Source of the DNA: an uncultured Lachnospiraceae bacterium
GTDB taxonomy: Bacteria > Bacillota > Clostridia > Lachnospirales > Lachnospiraceae
Length of the DNA stretch: 64,000 nucleotides
NCBI GenBank assembly: GCA_910586585.1
Contig: CAJUKA010000007.1
Span: forward strand, 29,720 to 93,719
Direction: 5' to 3'
This document shows positions 51,974 through 61,704 of the stretch, one piece after another; position 1 is the stretch's first letter, and every line of letters starts with the position of its first letter. The notes below the pieces were generated by a model. It saw only the letters and a list, made by a program, of their open reading frames with translations. It was not told the DNA's origin and did not search any database. The position numbers were made by a program, and so were the translations under genes.

Positions 51974-53642
51974 ATGTGCCTGCCTCCTCTACTTTTCCGT
52001 TTTTTACCTGATAAATCCTGTCTGCCCCCTGAATTGTGGATAGCCGATGGGCAATTGTGAGACAGGTCCTGCTCTTGCGCACTCTCGCAATCGCCCTCTG
52101 AATCTCCTTTTCTGTCCCCTCATCAATGGCAGAAGTCGGCTCGTCCAAAAGCAAAATCGGCGCATCTTTTAAGATTGCCCTTGCTATGGCAATACGCTGT
52201 TTCTGTCCGCCAGAAAGAATGGCGCCACGTTCCCCCACCATTGTTTGATACTGCAATGGAAGACTTTGGATAAAATCATGAATTTCTGCCTTTTTGCATG
52301 CCTCAATAATCTCTTCTTTGGAAGCGTTCAATCGTCCATATCGAACGTTTTCTTCAATGGTTGTTGGAAAAAGAAAGATATTTTGAGAAACCAGTGCAAA
52401 CTGTTCCCTTGCTTTTTGTATGTTCCAATCCGCAAAATCCCTTCCAAACAATTGATACTGTCCTTTCTGCGCTCTATAAAAACCGCATATCAAACGAAAT
52501 ATTGTACTTTTTCCGCCGCCTGACTCCCCTACAAATGCCACATTTTCACCTTTTTTCACACGAAATACAGCATTTTCCAAGACTGGCTGATCTTCGTGAT
52601 AGCCAAAAGTCAGATTATCGAATGCAAGTGCAATCTCATCTTCTAAAGGGGTTTCATCTGTTCCTGACTGCTCTTCCTGAATATTTAAAATTTCATCCAC
52701 CCTTCGTATACTTACAAAGCTTCCCGCTGCATCCACCATATTAAACGGCAGCCCCATAAAAGACTCCACCAGTCTACTCAAAACCAATATAAATGCCAGC
52801 AGTTCGCCAATGCTAAGGACGCCTTGCAAAACAAGCGCCATCGAATATACTGCACATAAAATATTGGGAATCCATTGAATCAACTTTCTGATTAAAACTG
52901 CTGTGTTTGATATTTTTGCCCGCTTTTCTTCATTGTCAACCAAATCAAGCGTTGCCTTATGCATTTTATCTGAAAAATAAGTTTCTAATCCAAAACTACG
53001 CACCACCAAAATTCCATTGAACGCGTCCTGGGCAATTTTTGTAATTGCATCTGACTTTTCACGATAGGTCATTGTCAAACGGCTAATTTTTTTAACCAGT
53101 TTATTGCTCAACCAAAGAACAAGCGGATAACATACCAATACGAGTAAAAAAAGACTAAGATTCAATTTTCGCACATAATTGCCATATATAACTACTGCAA
53201 TTGCATCGGTCAGAAGCATCACAAATGTTTCACTCAAAAATCGTTCTGCTTCATTCAAATCGGCATTTATTTTATTGATAACAGACGCGGAATTGTGTTC
53301 ATCAAAATATTGGTATTCTATATGGTATAATTTTTCTGCTGCCTGCTGGCGATATTTTGCAGATACCAATACACCATATTTTGCAGTGACTGCACGTGCG
53401 GCAAATGCTACCACAAAGCCTACAAGCGTCAATACTGCAAACTCCATAAGAAAACTGCGAAAAACAATCTGCTTTCCAGCAAGCATTTCATCAATTACAT
53501 TGCTGATAACCTTATTGCCCCTAACTACAGCAATATTGAGCAAACTAACCAATCCAGCACCACAAACCGGCAGATACCAATAGTGCAGCATATTTCTCAA
53601 AAAATAATTTCTTTTTATTTTGAATCCCCCCTTTGCCAACAT
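51945..53642 (-). CDS. ABC transporter, ATP-binding/permease half (A)
   Basis: 565 residues with the same plan as its partner: membrane domain (~20-315), Walker A GESGGGKST, signature LSGGQKQRIAIARAIL, Walker B ILLLDEPTSAIDEG and switch His in TIAHRLST. The Asp-after-Walker-B glutamate is Glu in one half and Glu in the other (DEAT/DEPT), so both sites look catalytic. Start uncertain: ATG at 53642 or an internal site after AAAGGGGGG. First gene of the pair, divergent from the AraC regulator at 53856, which probably controls it. Confidence 0.92.
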   Translation of the reverse strand: MLAKGGFKIKRNYFLRNMLHYWYLPVCGAGLVSLLNIAVVRGNKVISNVIDEMLAGKQIVFRSFLMEFAVLTLVGFVVAFAARAVTAKYGVLVSAKYRQQAAEKLYHIEYQYFDEHNSASVINKINADLNEAERFLSETFVMLLTDAIAVVIYGNYVRKLNLSLFLLVLVCYPLVLWLSNKLVKKISRLTMTYREKSDAITKIAQDAFNGILVVRSFGLETYFSDKMHKATLDLVDNEEKRAKISNTAVLIRKLIQWIPNILCAVYSMALVLQGVLSIGELLAFILVLSRLVESFMGLPFNMVDAAGSFVSIRRVDEILNIQEEQSGTDETPLEDEIALAFDNLTFGYHEDQPVLENAVFRVKKGENVAFVGESGGGKSTIFRLICGFYRAQKGQYQLFGRDFADWNIQKAREQFALVSQNIFLFPTTIEENVRYGRLNASKEEIIEACKKAEIHDFIQSLPLQYQTMVGERGAILSGGQKQRIAIARAILKDAPILLLDEPTSAIDEGTEKEIQRAIARVRKSRTCLTIAHRLSTIQGADRIYQVKNGKVEEAGTYAEYMETVL

Positions 53643-53855
53643 GTGCTCTCAGAATCTCACATAATCAGACACAAAGAAACTCCGAAAATACATAACTTTA
53701 TTATATATCATATTTTTATAATTATCTTATAAATTTTTGTGTGATTTGGCTGATTTTTTATAAATTGATATGATATTGCCTTTACACCATTTCTTCTTTT
53801 TCGTATAATAAAATTATGATATATTTTCACGTATTGTAAAAAGGAGCAGAATTCT

Positions 53856-54698
53856 ATGTCAATGCCAATGCCAGCAAATACACACTTTTATATTGAAAAA
53901 AAATATTTAGATTACAGCTATACAATGCCTACAATGGAGGCTTCGAGTGATTATTATGAATTAGGATATGTTCTATCCGGAGACCGGTTAATCATCACGC
54001 CTACCTGTTCCCATACGCTGCATAGCGGATATGTTGGAGTGATGCCCCCTTTTATCTATCACAGATCGGTTCCGGCTTCCAAGCTGCCCTATGAAAGATA
54101 TTTAATTAAATTTACTCCCAGCTTTGTCAGCCCTCTAACAGATGCACTGGGCCGCAATGTGCTAGATGAAATCAGCTCCCAGTTATTTAACTGTTTTTCG
54201 CAAAAAACAAGCGGCCGGATTCTTTTGTATTTTGAGGAATTATTAGAAATATACCAATCTGATTTTCGTTATGGCAGTTTTCGTCTTCAATGTATACTTT
54301 GCGATCTTTTACTTGCCGTTTTAATGCATAGGCTTCCCTCTGACACGAACCAGATTTCCCACAAAACTCCTCTGATGCCAACTATCATTGATGCAATTTA
54401 CTACATGGAACAGCACTATCAGAACAATCCCTCTCTTGAGACGGTTGCGCTGCTGTCTGGTTATTCTGCTTCGCATTTCTCCAGGCTCTTTCACGCACAG
54501 CTTGGGAAAACCTACTCGGAATATCTGACAGGAATCCGTATTCGGCATGTACAGGATTTGTTGCTCAACACAAAAAAGTCCGTCACAGAAATCGCGCTGG
54601 AGACAGGTTATCTCCATACGGGAAATCTGAGCGGACAATTTAAACAACAAACTGGCATGACGCCTTTACAATATCGAAAAGCACATATGCTTCTTTAA
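53856..54698 (+). CDS. AraC-family transcriptional regulator
   Basis: 280 residues. N-terminal cupin-like sensor (~20-120; YYELGYVLSGDRLI, GVMPPFIYHRS) and C-terminal double HTH (~175-280; LSGYSASHFSRLFHAQLGKT, then IALETGYLHTGNLSGQFKQQ). AAAAGGAG precedes the ATG. Divergent from the ABC exporter genes with a 213-base AT-rich shared region, the usual layout of a local activator. 3' end overlaps degV by 4 bases, convergently. Confidence 0.93.
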   Translation: MSMPMPANTHFYIEKKYLDYSYTMPTMEASSDYYELGYVLSGDRLIITPTCSHTLHSGYVGVMPPFIYHRSVPASKLPYERYLIKFTPSFVSPLTDALGRNVLDEISSQLFNCFSQKTSGRILLYFEELLEIYQSDFRYGSFRLQCILCDLLLAVLMHRLPSDTNQISHKTPLMPTIIDAIYYMEQHYQNNPSLETVALLSGYSASHFSRLFHAQLGKTYSEYLTGIRIRHVQDLLLNTKKSVTEIALETGYLHTGNLSGQFKQQTGMTPLQYRKAHMLL

Positions 54699-55597
54699 AC
54701 GTTTGCTCTCTTGATAATACCAAACCCTAAAGGATAGGGACCTGTATGAACACTGATGGTTGCACCAATCTGATAGGATGGAAGCTGTTCATCTTTGATA
54801 GAAAATCCCTTTGCATTCAAAAAATCAATCGCGCCCTTGCGGAATTCTTCTCCTTCCTCAAGGTCATATCCATACCCAATACACAAGCTGTACGTATCAA
54901 TCGTCGCACCAACCTCCTGAATATACTGCCACAACAGTTCATAAACCTTTTCAAGTGATTTTTTGCGTCCTCTTGCCACGCCAGATGAGAATATTTCTCC
55001 CTCTTTCATCGTAATTAGCGGTTTGATGCCCAACACGGACCCTGCCATTCCAGCCAATTTACCAATACGTCCGCCATGCTGCAAATAGTCAATGCTTCCA
55101 ACCGTAAAAAATATTCTGCCTGTGCTCTTTATGGTTTCTAGTTCTTCGATAACCTTTTCATATGGAACATTCGCTTCATACAGTTTCACGGCCTCAACCA
55201 CATAAAGCCCCTGCAATACTGTATTGATTGTCGAATCCAATACTGTAATCTTTGCATCGGGAAAACTTTCCAGAAGCATTTGCTTTGCATTCATAGCAGA
55301 CTGATAAGAGCCACTAAACTTTGTTGTAATACAAATACAAATAATCGCTTTTCCTTCCTGAATAATTGGTGTAAATACGTCTACATAATCCTGCACCGAC
55401 GGCATCGAAGACTTTGGATATGTTGTCGGATCAGAAACAATCTGATCATAAAACGTTCTGATTGGAATATCTACAATTTCCTTCTGGTAACTTTCACTGT
55501 CAAAAGAAACATAAAATGGTACAACTTCAACACCTTTTTTTTTGCAAAACTCTGGTGGCAAATCACATGATCCATCTGTCACTATTCTGTAATTCAT
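54695..55597 (-). CDS. DegV-family fatty-acid-binding protein
   Basis: 300 residues. YRIVTDGSCDLP at the N-terminus, then PYPKSSMPSVQDY-like SSMPSVQDYVDVF, SGSYQSAMNAKQML, VLDSTINTVLQGLYVVEA and TVGSIDYLQHGGRIGKLAG, all DegV/FakB marks. FakB-type DegV proteins bind fatty acids for FakA phosphorylation; no fakA is adjacent. GTGAGGAT precedes the ATG. Confidence 0.95.
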   Translation of the reverse strand: MNYRIVTDGSCDLPPEFCKKKGVEVVPFYVSFDSESYQKEIVDIPIRTFYDQIVSDPTTYPKSSMPSVQDYVDVFTPIIQEGKAIICICITTKFSGSYQSAMNAKQMLLESFPDAKITVLDSTINTVLQGLYVVEAVKLYEANVPYEKVIEELETIKSTGRIFFTVGSIDYLQHGGRIGKLAGMAGSVLGIKPLITMKEGEIFSSGVARGRKKSLEKVYELLWQYIQEVGATIDTYSLCIGYGYDLEEGEEFRKGAIDFLNAKGFSIKDEQLPSYQIGATISVHTGPYPLGFGIIKRANV

Positions 55598-55735
55598 TTA
55601 TTAATCCTCACTTTTTTTTATTTTTATTATTGGCAATAAAAAGTGTTTTTTATTACCACATTATGTAGCTATTAAAATTATATCATGTATTTGTCATATT
55701 GTCATTGTCCATCTTATATTTTTTCAACATTATTT

Positions 55736-56752
55736 TCAAGAAAATCTTGGATAGGAGGCTATCGTAACCGAAGAAATGTCCATTGTCGGACATTTTATTT
55801 TGTCTACCAATGATTTCACCAAGCGTCTTCCAAGCTCTTCAATCCGTACATCTATGGTAAGAATATCATTTTTAAAAAAATCTGGCTCCAATGTATTGTT
55901 AAATCCTGTAATAATCATTTTTTTCACAGCTTTGTCATCTCTTTGCAAAACTGCAAGCGAAACATGCTGTGCAACATCATCATCTTCGCAAAGAACTGCC
56001 TGCGGCAGATATGGCATACTGTTTATTGCCTTCTCAACCATAGCATAGCTAAAACTGCTGTTATTGGCTGGACGCGTGTACTGCAGTCTGTCATCTAGTT
56101 CAATCTGATTTTGATTACAGGCATTCAAAAAGCCAAAATACCGCGCTTGTATCATGTACGAACCTTCCGCAAATCCAATATATGCAAATTTTTCACAGCC
56201 TTTTTGTGTAATAAGATACTGTGTCAGTGCATTCATCGCATAGAACCCTTCCACATTGACAATATCTCCCAATTTGATATATTCTCTGTCATTCACTGGG
56301 CTGTTAAAAAATGTGATAGGAAGCTTGGTGCGTCCTATCATCTTTACAAATTTTACCGAAAAGATGCTCAAAAACAAAATTCCTTTTACATCATTTGATA
56401 TTAGTTTTATGGTTTGCTCTCCGTCTTTGTCATTTTCATCCACTACATGAAACAACATCCGATATCCTTCATCATTCACTGCATTCCTGACACCTGCAAG
56501 GATTCTTGTCCAAAAAGTCGATTGCATATTATTAAAAAGAACCAATATTGTTCCTGTATTGGCCCAGTGGGAATTTGATTTTACCTCTTCCAAGAGACTT
56601 TCATCTAGTTTTGTATATCCCATCTGCCACGCTTTCTGCACCACTGCCTGCCTTGTCTGTTTGGATACAAGCGCACCATTTAATGCCTTTGTTACGGTGT
56701 TGCGGCTAAGTCCCATCTCATCTGCAATATCTTTTATTGTAACCCTTTTCAT
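55736..56752 (-). CDS. LacI-family transcriptional regulator
   Basis: 338 residues. HTH TIKDIADEMGLSRNTVTKAL at residues 4-23 and hinge helix region QTRQAVVQKAWQMGY, then a periplasmic-binding-protein-like effector domain (~65-335). No sugar transport or hydrolase gene is adjacent, so targets must be elsewhere. The NUDIX gene upstream on the same strand is separated by 49 bases. Confidence 0.93.
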   Translation of the reverse strand: MKRVTIKDIADEMGLSRNTVTKALNGALVSKQTRQAVVQKAWQMGYTKLDESLLEEVKSNSHWANTGTILVLFNNMQSTFWTRILAGVRNAVNDEGYRMLFHVVDENDKDGEQTIKLISNDVKGILFLSIFSVKFVKMIGRTKLPITFFNSPVNDREYIKLGDIVNVEGFYAMNALTQYLITQKGCEKFAYIGFAEGSYMIQARYFGFLNACNQNQIELDDRLQYTRPANNSSFSYAMVEKAINSMPYLPQAVLCEDDDVAQHVSLAVLQRDDKAVKKMIITGFNNTLEPDFFKNDILTIDVRIEELGRRLVKSLVDKIKCPTMDISSVTIASYPRFS

Positions 56753-56801
56753 TTGTAATCCTTTCTGTTTATTTTCAGGTATTATTTTCCATCAAATATG
56801 T

Positions 56802-57413
56802 TTAATCTAAGAATTCAAATGGCATATTTTTGTGCGCATGAAGAAAATGACTTAATAGATATGCGGCTCTAAGCGATACTTTTTCTTCTTTGAGAATCCG
56901 TGTGGCTTCTTTTTTATCCACTGTCAGTACTTGTATTGACTCTGTATCTTCCAAATCTTTTCGGCTGATCGATCCGCTGGCATATCCAAAGACTGCATTG
57001 CAGCTCTCATCAGTAAATCCTGCTCCCATAAAAAACGGGCGTCTGTATGCCTGGTCTCCACCTGTATAAACTTCAAAGGAAAGTCCTGTTTCTTCCTTCA
57101 TTTCTCGTATCGCTGCTATATCTGGCGTTTCTCCTTCATCAATTAATCCTGCTGGAAGCTCATAAAGATAATCATCAAGCGGATATCTGTACTGCTTGAT
57201 CATCACAATTTTTTCCGGATCTGTTTTCAGTATTGGATAAATCACTACTCCTTCTGCCGTGGTATCCTTTTTGAGCAGTTTGATATTTTCAGCAGTTCTT
57301 CTTGATACAAAGAAATAATCAAATGGACGGCCACTGTCCGTCAAAGCATCCAGTTTAAATAAATTAAGAAACTTATTGTCTGACAATTTATGAATTTTTG
57401 TATACTTCTTCAT
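56802..57413 (-). CDS. NUDIX hydrolase (ADP-ribose pyrophosphatase-like)
   Basis: 203 residues. The Nudix box (G-x5-E-x7-REMKEETG-L) lies near residues 92-114 in the context LYELPAGLIDEGE, typical of ADP-sugar pyrophosphatases (MutT/NudF group), with QYRYPLDDYLYELPAG before it. It hydrolyses a nucleoside diphosphate linked to another group; exact substrate not determinable. GGAG precedes the ATG. Confidence 0.92.
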   Translation of the reverse strand: MKKYTKIHKLSDNKFLNLFKLDALTDSGRPFDYFFVSRRTAENIKLLKKDTTAEGVVIYPILKTDPEKIVMIKQYRYPLDDYLYELPAGLIDEGETPDIAAIREMKEETGLSFEVYTGGDQAYRRPFFMGAGFTDESCNAVFGYASGSISRKDLEDTESIQVLTVDKKEATRILKEEKVSLRAAYLLSHFLHAHKNMPFEFLD

Positions 57414-57609
57414 AGAATCTTCTCCTCATTTTAACTTTTTGATTTGTACACTTAGCGCCTCTTTGTTCCTGATATTCCAAGTATACATTTTCTGGCTGCA
57501 AAAGGTACACGAATGATACCATTGAAACTATCACAAAACATTATAACACGATTTGCAGAATATTCCATACTTTCTATTATGGGAATAACTTTGCGAAATC
57601 CCGTTCGGA

Positions 57610-58356
57610 TTACTGTTTGGAAATAGCCTCAACCCACTCTTGCGGCATAGCAAACCATTTTCTATCCTTTCCCTTTTCACAATATAATATGTTCTGTTCT
57701 GGTGCATAGCGGCACCTAGTTCTATATTGGAGAAATGGATACTCTTTATGATACATAATCAGAGAAGCAAACATCCAGTTTTCACTGTTTTCGAAATCCT
57801 CTTTTGTTGCCGTTTGAATGTTCTCATCATTATAAAATTCCAACAGACCAGCAATCATAGCAGGGTCATCTACCTTTACCAACGTGTTTTCCTCTTCTTG
57901 CGAAACGATAGTGATTGCAGATACATTTTCTGCTGTCGGTGCATTTAGCGTTACACCCTCCTGCCTCCACAGACGTCCTTCCACACCACCGAAATAAAAT
58001 CTGGCGGGCCATGTGTAAAGAAACACATGTTCCTTATCGCCAGCTATCTCATAAATTTTCAAACTGGCATCCTTATCGACGTCCTTGCCACAGACACCAA
58101 TCTGTTTTCCAATTCCTTCCCCTGGTGTCCAAACATACTTATCATTGTAATTAAAATAGTAAACCTGCTCATCATCACCCTTATTCCAATCCCGGCTGTA
58201 CTGCACCCCTTCTATGTAGAGAACTTCAGAAAAATCCTCATGTTTTTCCATCTGATAGAACGGAATCTCTTCCTTTTCTTGACATCCAGACAACAAAATC
58301 AACCCCAATGCCAAAAGCGCCCTCAGAAATATGCTGTTTATTTTTTGTCTATTCAT
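57610..58356 (-). CDS. Lipoprotein of unknown function
   Basis: 248 residues with a signal ending in lipobox LSGC (Cys ~25). The mature part is beta-rich, with many Trp and Tyr (YSRDWNKGDDEQVYYFNYN; EQNILYCEKGKDRKWFAMP), and no recognised family. Probably anchored outside the membrane. GAGGAG precedes the ATG. Single gene; a repeat region follows upstream. Confidence 0.8.
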   Translation of the reverse strand: MNRQKINSIFLRALLALGLILLSGCQEKEEIPFYQMEKHEDFSEVLYIEGVQYSRDWNKGDDEQVYYFNYNDKYVWTPGEGIGKQIGVCGKDVDKDASLKIYEIAGDKEHVFLYTWPARFYFGGVEGRLWRQEGVTLNAPTAENVSAITIVSQEEENTLVKVDDPAMIAGLLEFYNDENIQTATKEDFENSENWMFASLIMYHKEYPFLQYRTRCRYAPEQNILYCEKGKDRKWFAMPQEWVEAISKQ

Positions 58357-58381
58357 TTCACCGCTCCTCGTTTCTATAAAT

Positions 58382-58482
58382 CGAGTAGGGAAGTTTCCTT
58401 CCCCTACTCGTGCGCCGGGCGTCCGTCAGCGAACCGGTTTATCGGTTTGATGACATATTTCCTTTGGACGCCCGTGTGCATA
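58382..58482. repeat. CGAGTAG hairpin and family A repeat
   Basis: CGAGTAGGG.../CCCTACTCG (58382-58410) runs into the longest family A copy (58403-58482): GCGCCGGGCGTCC pairs with GGACGCCCGTGTGC, enclosing ACCGG/CGGT. It occupies the 58357-58619 gap together with the terminator at 58538. Confidence 0.65.
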
Positions 58483-58537
58483 AAAAATTGAGCGCCAGCG
58501 CATTCAATCTGTATTCGCAATTTCGTATTATATAAAT

Positions 58538-58571
58538 AAAGGTACTAGGAGAAAAATCCCATAGCACCTTT
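58538..58571 (-). terminator. Terminator after the GNAT gene
   Basis: AAAGGTxCTA/TAGxACCTTT hairpin, followed on the minus strand by an AT-rich tract. Confidence 0.6.
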
Positions 58572-58619
58572 GTTTTATATGACCTATTTTCCACTATATC
58601 CATGGAATAAAAAGTTATT

Positions 58620-59360
58620 TTAATTTTTTGGCATATTACAAACATATCGTAAATACACTCTATCAATTTTTATGCCATCTCTATTGATTTCTGTACGTCT
58701 TATCATATCCTCTTTGATAAAGCCAAGATGCATGCAAAGGCTGATAGATGCTGTGTTATTTTTATCAATAAACACATAGTATTTGTACTGTCCCAGCACA
58801 GTGACTCCATAATCAAGTACTGCACAACATGCCTCATATGCGTAACCTTTATGCTGATAGCCTGCGCCCAGCATAACACCCATCTCCAGGCCATCTATCC
58901 CTTCTTTACACTCCAATCCTGCTCTTCCTATGACCTGTCCGCTTTCTTTGCTCTCTATAATCCACATTCCATAGCCATAAAATCCATAGACATTCTTGAT
59001 ATATGCTTTTGTATACTCTTCTTCCTGTTTCGGGTCTTCAAAAAGGGGTTCCATATAGCGTGTAATACTTTCATCGCGGTACAACTCATATAGCCTCTTC
59101 ACATCCTCTACCTTAATTTCACGGATTTTAAGTCGTGGTGTTTCTGCAATATCCCATGGTATGCCCTTAAACCGTCTATACACTCTGTCTTCATACGCTT
59201 CGTCAATATCATTTAGATCTTCTACGCAATATGCTCCAGAAGGAAAGCTTTGGCTTTTATTGTCTTCATTCAGCCACACAATGTATGGAATATGATTGGT
59301 GGAATAAAAAGCTGCCTCCTCTGCATTTTTTGCTATTTTAACTTTCTGAGAATTACACAT
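58620..59360 (-). CDS. GNAT-family N-acetyltransferase
   Basis: 246 residues. A ~80-residue N-terminal segment precedes a RimJ/RimL-type GNAT domain: PRLKIREIKVEDVKRLYELY, WIIESKESGQVIGRAGL, LGAGYQHKGYAYEACCAVLD (acetyl-CoA loop) and NTASISLCMHLGFIKED. Acceptor unknown. Its start overlaps the XRE regulator gene by 28 bases, so the pair is translationally coupled. Confidence 0.9.
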   Translation of the reverse strand: MCNSQKVKIAKNAEEAAFYSTNHIPYIVWLNEDNKSQSFPSGAYCVEDLNDIDEAYEDRVYRRFKGIPWDIAETPRLKIREIKVEDVKRLYELYRDESITRYMEPLFEDPKQEEEYTKAYIKNVYGFYGYGMWIIESKESGQVIGRAGLECKEGIDGLEMGVMLGAGYQHKGYAYEACCAVLDYGVTVLGQYKYYVFIDKNNTASISLCMHLGFIKEDMIRRTEINRDGIKIDRVYLRYVCNMPKN

Positions 59361-59677
59361 CGTTTACTGGTTTCTCCAAAATATCGTTTATATCGTCTTC
59401 TCTGATCATTGTTTTCAGGACCGTAAATAAACCACATCTTGTCATTCCTTAACATTAACAGTTCTTCCATCTGCATCCCAAGAATTGTGCTGAGTCTGTA
59501 TAAATTATCAAGAGATGGCAGCGTCTGCCCATTCAGCCACCTATATATGGGCTGGGGACAGGATAATTCCAGCTTATTTTGGATATCCTTTATACTGTAC
59601 CCTCTTTTTGTAATAACATTCCGCAGTCTGTTTCCAGTCATAATCATATCAAGACTTATCCATGCAACTCCATCCAT
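59333..59677 (-). CDS. XRE-family HTH regulator
   Basis: 114 residues. HTH at ~15-70: TGNRLRNVITKRGYSIKDIQ, QPIYRWLNGQTLPSLDNLYR and LSTILGMQMEELLML. The C-terminal ~30 residues are basic. GGAGG precedes the ATG at 59677. It overlaps and probably regulates the acetyltransferase gene. Confidence 0.88.
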   Translation of the reverse strand: MDGVAWISLDMIMTGNRLRNVITKRGYSIKDIQNKLELSCPQPIYRWLNGQTLPSLDNLYRLSTILGMQMEELLMLRNDKMWFIYGPENNDQRRRYKRYFGETSKRCVILRKLK

Positions 59678-59762
59678 TTTTTACAGCCTCCATGAAAACA
59701 TTGATAATTGATTGTTTCTCACCTGTCATTGGACATTTCATCTAAAATACTAGTTGCTCTGT

Positions 59763-60236
59763 TTAGGACTCCAGTTCGCGCATCAAATTTACCATTTCAA
59801 TTGCCCCTACAGCGCAGTCAAAACCTTTGTTGCCTGCCTTTGTTCCGGCACGCTCAATCGCCTGCTCAATATTTTCTGTTGTTAAAATCCCAAACATCAC
59901 AGGCATATCATTCTGCAAAGATACAGATGCAATTCCTTTTGACACTTCATTGCACACATAATCATAATGTGATGTAGATCCGCGGATTACGGCGCCAAGA
60001 CAGATTATGGCATCATATTTTTTACTTTTTGCCATCTTGGAGGCTATCAGTGGAACCTCAAATGCACCGGGCACCCATGCTGTCTCAATATTCTCATCTG
60101 GTACGTCATGGCGGTGCAACGCATCCAATGCACCTCCTAAAAGCTTTGATGTGATAAATTCATTAAACCGCGCCGCTACAATACCGATTTTGATATCTTT
60201 TCCTGACGCTACACAATTTCCTTCATAAGTTCTCAT
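59763..60236 (-). CDS. ribH: 6,7-Dimethyl-8-ribityllumazine synthase
   Basis: 157 residues, standard. IGIVAARFNEFITSKLL, WVPGAFEVPL, CLGAVIRGSTSHYDYVCNE with the catalytic His, and IEQAIERAGTKAGNKG. It condenses the RibA/RibB products in the penultimate riboflavin step. Last gene of ribD-ribE-ribBA-ribH. AGGAGG lies directly 3' of a family B repeat on the minus strand. Confidence 0.97.
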   Translation of the reverse strand: MRTYEGNCVASGKDIKIGIVAARFNEFITSKLLGGALDALHRHDVPDENIETAWVPGAFEVPLIASKMAKSKKYDAIICLGAVIRGSTSHYDYVCNEVSKGIASVSLQNDMPVMFGILTTENIEQAIERAGTKAGNKGFDCAVGAIEMVNLMRELES

Positions 60237-60258
60237 ACACTTTTTCCTCCTATTTATA

Positions 60259-60450
60259 AGTCGCTGCGCGACGGCTCTTAAGGGTAAAGTCCCTTCGGCA
60301 CTCCTGTTATGAGAGGAACTTTCACTCGTAAGGGCTCTCTTAAAAGTTCCTCTCTTGTGCCTTCGCGCCTTTACTATCCAACAGTAATAATTTTTTATAC
60401 TAAATTTTATAGTCGCTGCGCGACGGCTCTTAAGCGTAAAGTCTCTTCGT
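60259..60450. repeat. Family B repeats and hairpin between ribBA and ribH
   Basis: Copies at 60259-60296 and 60411-60450 share GTCGCTGCGCGACGGCTCTT, then AAGxGTAAAGTC. Between them is GAGAGGAACTTT/AAAGTTCCTCTC (60311-60354). The copy nearest ribH sits immediately 5' of its AGGAGG on the minus strand, exactly as at folD. Confidence 0.7.
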
Positions 60451-60456
60451 TGTTTT

Positions 60457-61674
60457 TTATGATATCTCAGGGGTTTCTGCTTTTAAATAATGCCCCATTT
60501 TCAACCTTTTTGTTTCCAGATAAAATTCATCATACTGGTTGGCTTTGATCTGGATCGGAACACGCTCTGAAATCTCCATGCCATAATCGGACAACTGGTA
60601 TATTTTATCGGGGTTGTTCGTCAGAAGCCTTATTGTTTTAACTCCTAGATCTTTCAGAATCTGAGCGCCAATATAATATTCTCTCAAGTCCTCATCAAAT
60701 CCCAATGCAATATTGGCTTCTACCGTATCCATTCCTTTACTCTGAAGCTCATATGCCCGAAGTTTGTTCAAAAGCCCTATTCCTCTTCCTTCCTGACGCA
60801 TATAAAGGACAATCCCTCTTCCCTCTGCCTCAATCATTTCCATTGCTCTTGCAAGCTGCTCCCCGCAGTCGCAACGTGAAGAATGAAATACATCACCGGT
60901 AAGGCATTCCGAATGCACTCTGCAAAGGATATCTTTGCCATTGCCGATTTCCCCCTTAACAAGTGCCACATGGTGCTCTCCATTTAATAGATTTCTATAT
61001 CCATATGCCCTAAATTCCCCAAAACTTGTGGGTAATTCTGGACTTGCTACACATTCCACAAGCCTGTCATGTTTTTTTCTGTAATCCTGCAAGGCTTTTA
61101 TTGTTGTAAGCTTAATATCCCACTTTTGAGCAAGTTCTATTAATTGCGGTGTGCGCAGCATTCCCCCATCATCACCCATAATCTCACAGCATAATCCGCA
61201 CTCTTCCAATCCTGCCAGCTTCATAAGATCTACGGTTGCTTCTGTATGTCCGCTACGCTCCAAAACACCATTTTTCTTTGCCAAAAGAGGAAACATGTGC
61301 CCTGGGCGGCGGAAATCTTCTGGCTTTGAGGTTGGGTCCACCACCTTTCTTGCAGTTATCCCGCGTTCCGCTGCCGATATCCCCGTCGTGGTGGAAATAT
61401 GGTCAATTGATACGGTAAATGCGGTCTCGTGATTATCTGTATTGCTGTTTACCATCTGTGGAAGCCGCAGCCTTTCACAAAATTTTTCACTCATCGGCAT
61501 ACAGATCAGCCCTCTGCCATGTACCGCCATAAAATTGACATTTTCTGTTGATGCAAACTGTGCAGCACAGATAAAATCCCCTTCATTTTCCCTGTCCTTG
61601 TCATCTGTTACAAGAACCAATTTCCCTTTTTTGAGTTCTTCAAGTACTTCTGGAATGGTACTAAATTCAAACAT
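60457..61674 (-). CDS. ribBA: Bifunctional DHBP synthase / GTP cyclohydrolase II
   Basis: 405 residues. DHBP synthase (1-200): VTDDKDRENEGDFICAA acidic metal site and HISTTTGISAAERGIT. GTP cyclohydrolase II (~205-400): HSECLTGDVFHSSRCDCGEQ with three zinc Cys, YMRQEGRGIGLLNKL and IRLLTNNPDKI. It supplies both riboflavin precursors. Third gene of the operon; GGAGG precedes the ATG. Confidence 0.97.
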   Translation of the reverse strand: MFEFSTIPEVLEELKKGKLVLVTDDKDRENEGDFICAAQFASTENVNFMAVHGRGLICMPMSEKFCERLRLPQMVNSNTDNHETAFTVSIDHISTTTGISAAERGITARKVVDPTSKPEDFRRPGHMFPLLAKKNGVLERSGHTEATVDLMKLAGLEECGLCCEIMGDDGGMLRTPQLIELAQKWDIKLTTIKALQDYRKKHDRLVECVASPELPTSFGEFRAYGYRNLLNGEHHVALVKGEIGNGKDILCRVHSECLTGDVFHSSRCDCGEQLARAMEMIEAEGRGIVLYMRQEGRGIGLLNKLRAYELQSKGMDTVEANIALGFDEDLREYYIGAQILKDLGVKTIRLLTNNPDKIYQLSDYGMEISERVPIQIKANQYDEFYLETKRLKMGHYLKAETPEIS

Positions 61675-61704
61675 ATTGTGCCTCCTTTTGCTAGAATTTC
61701 TTTT

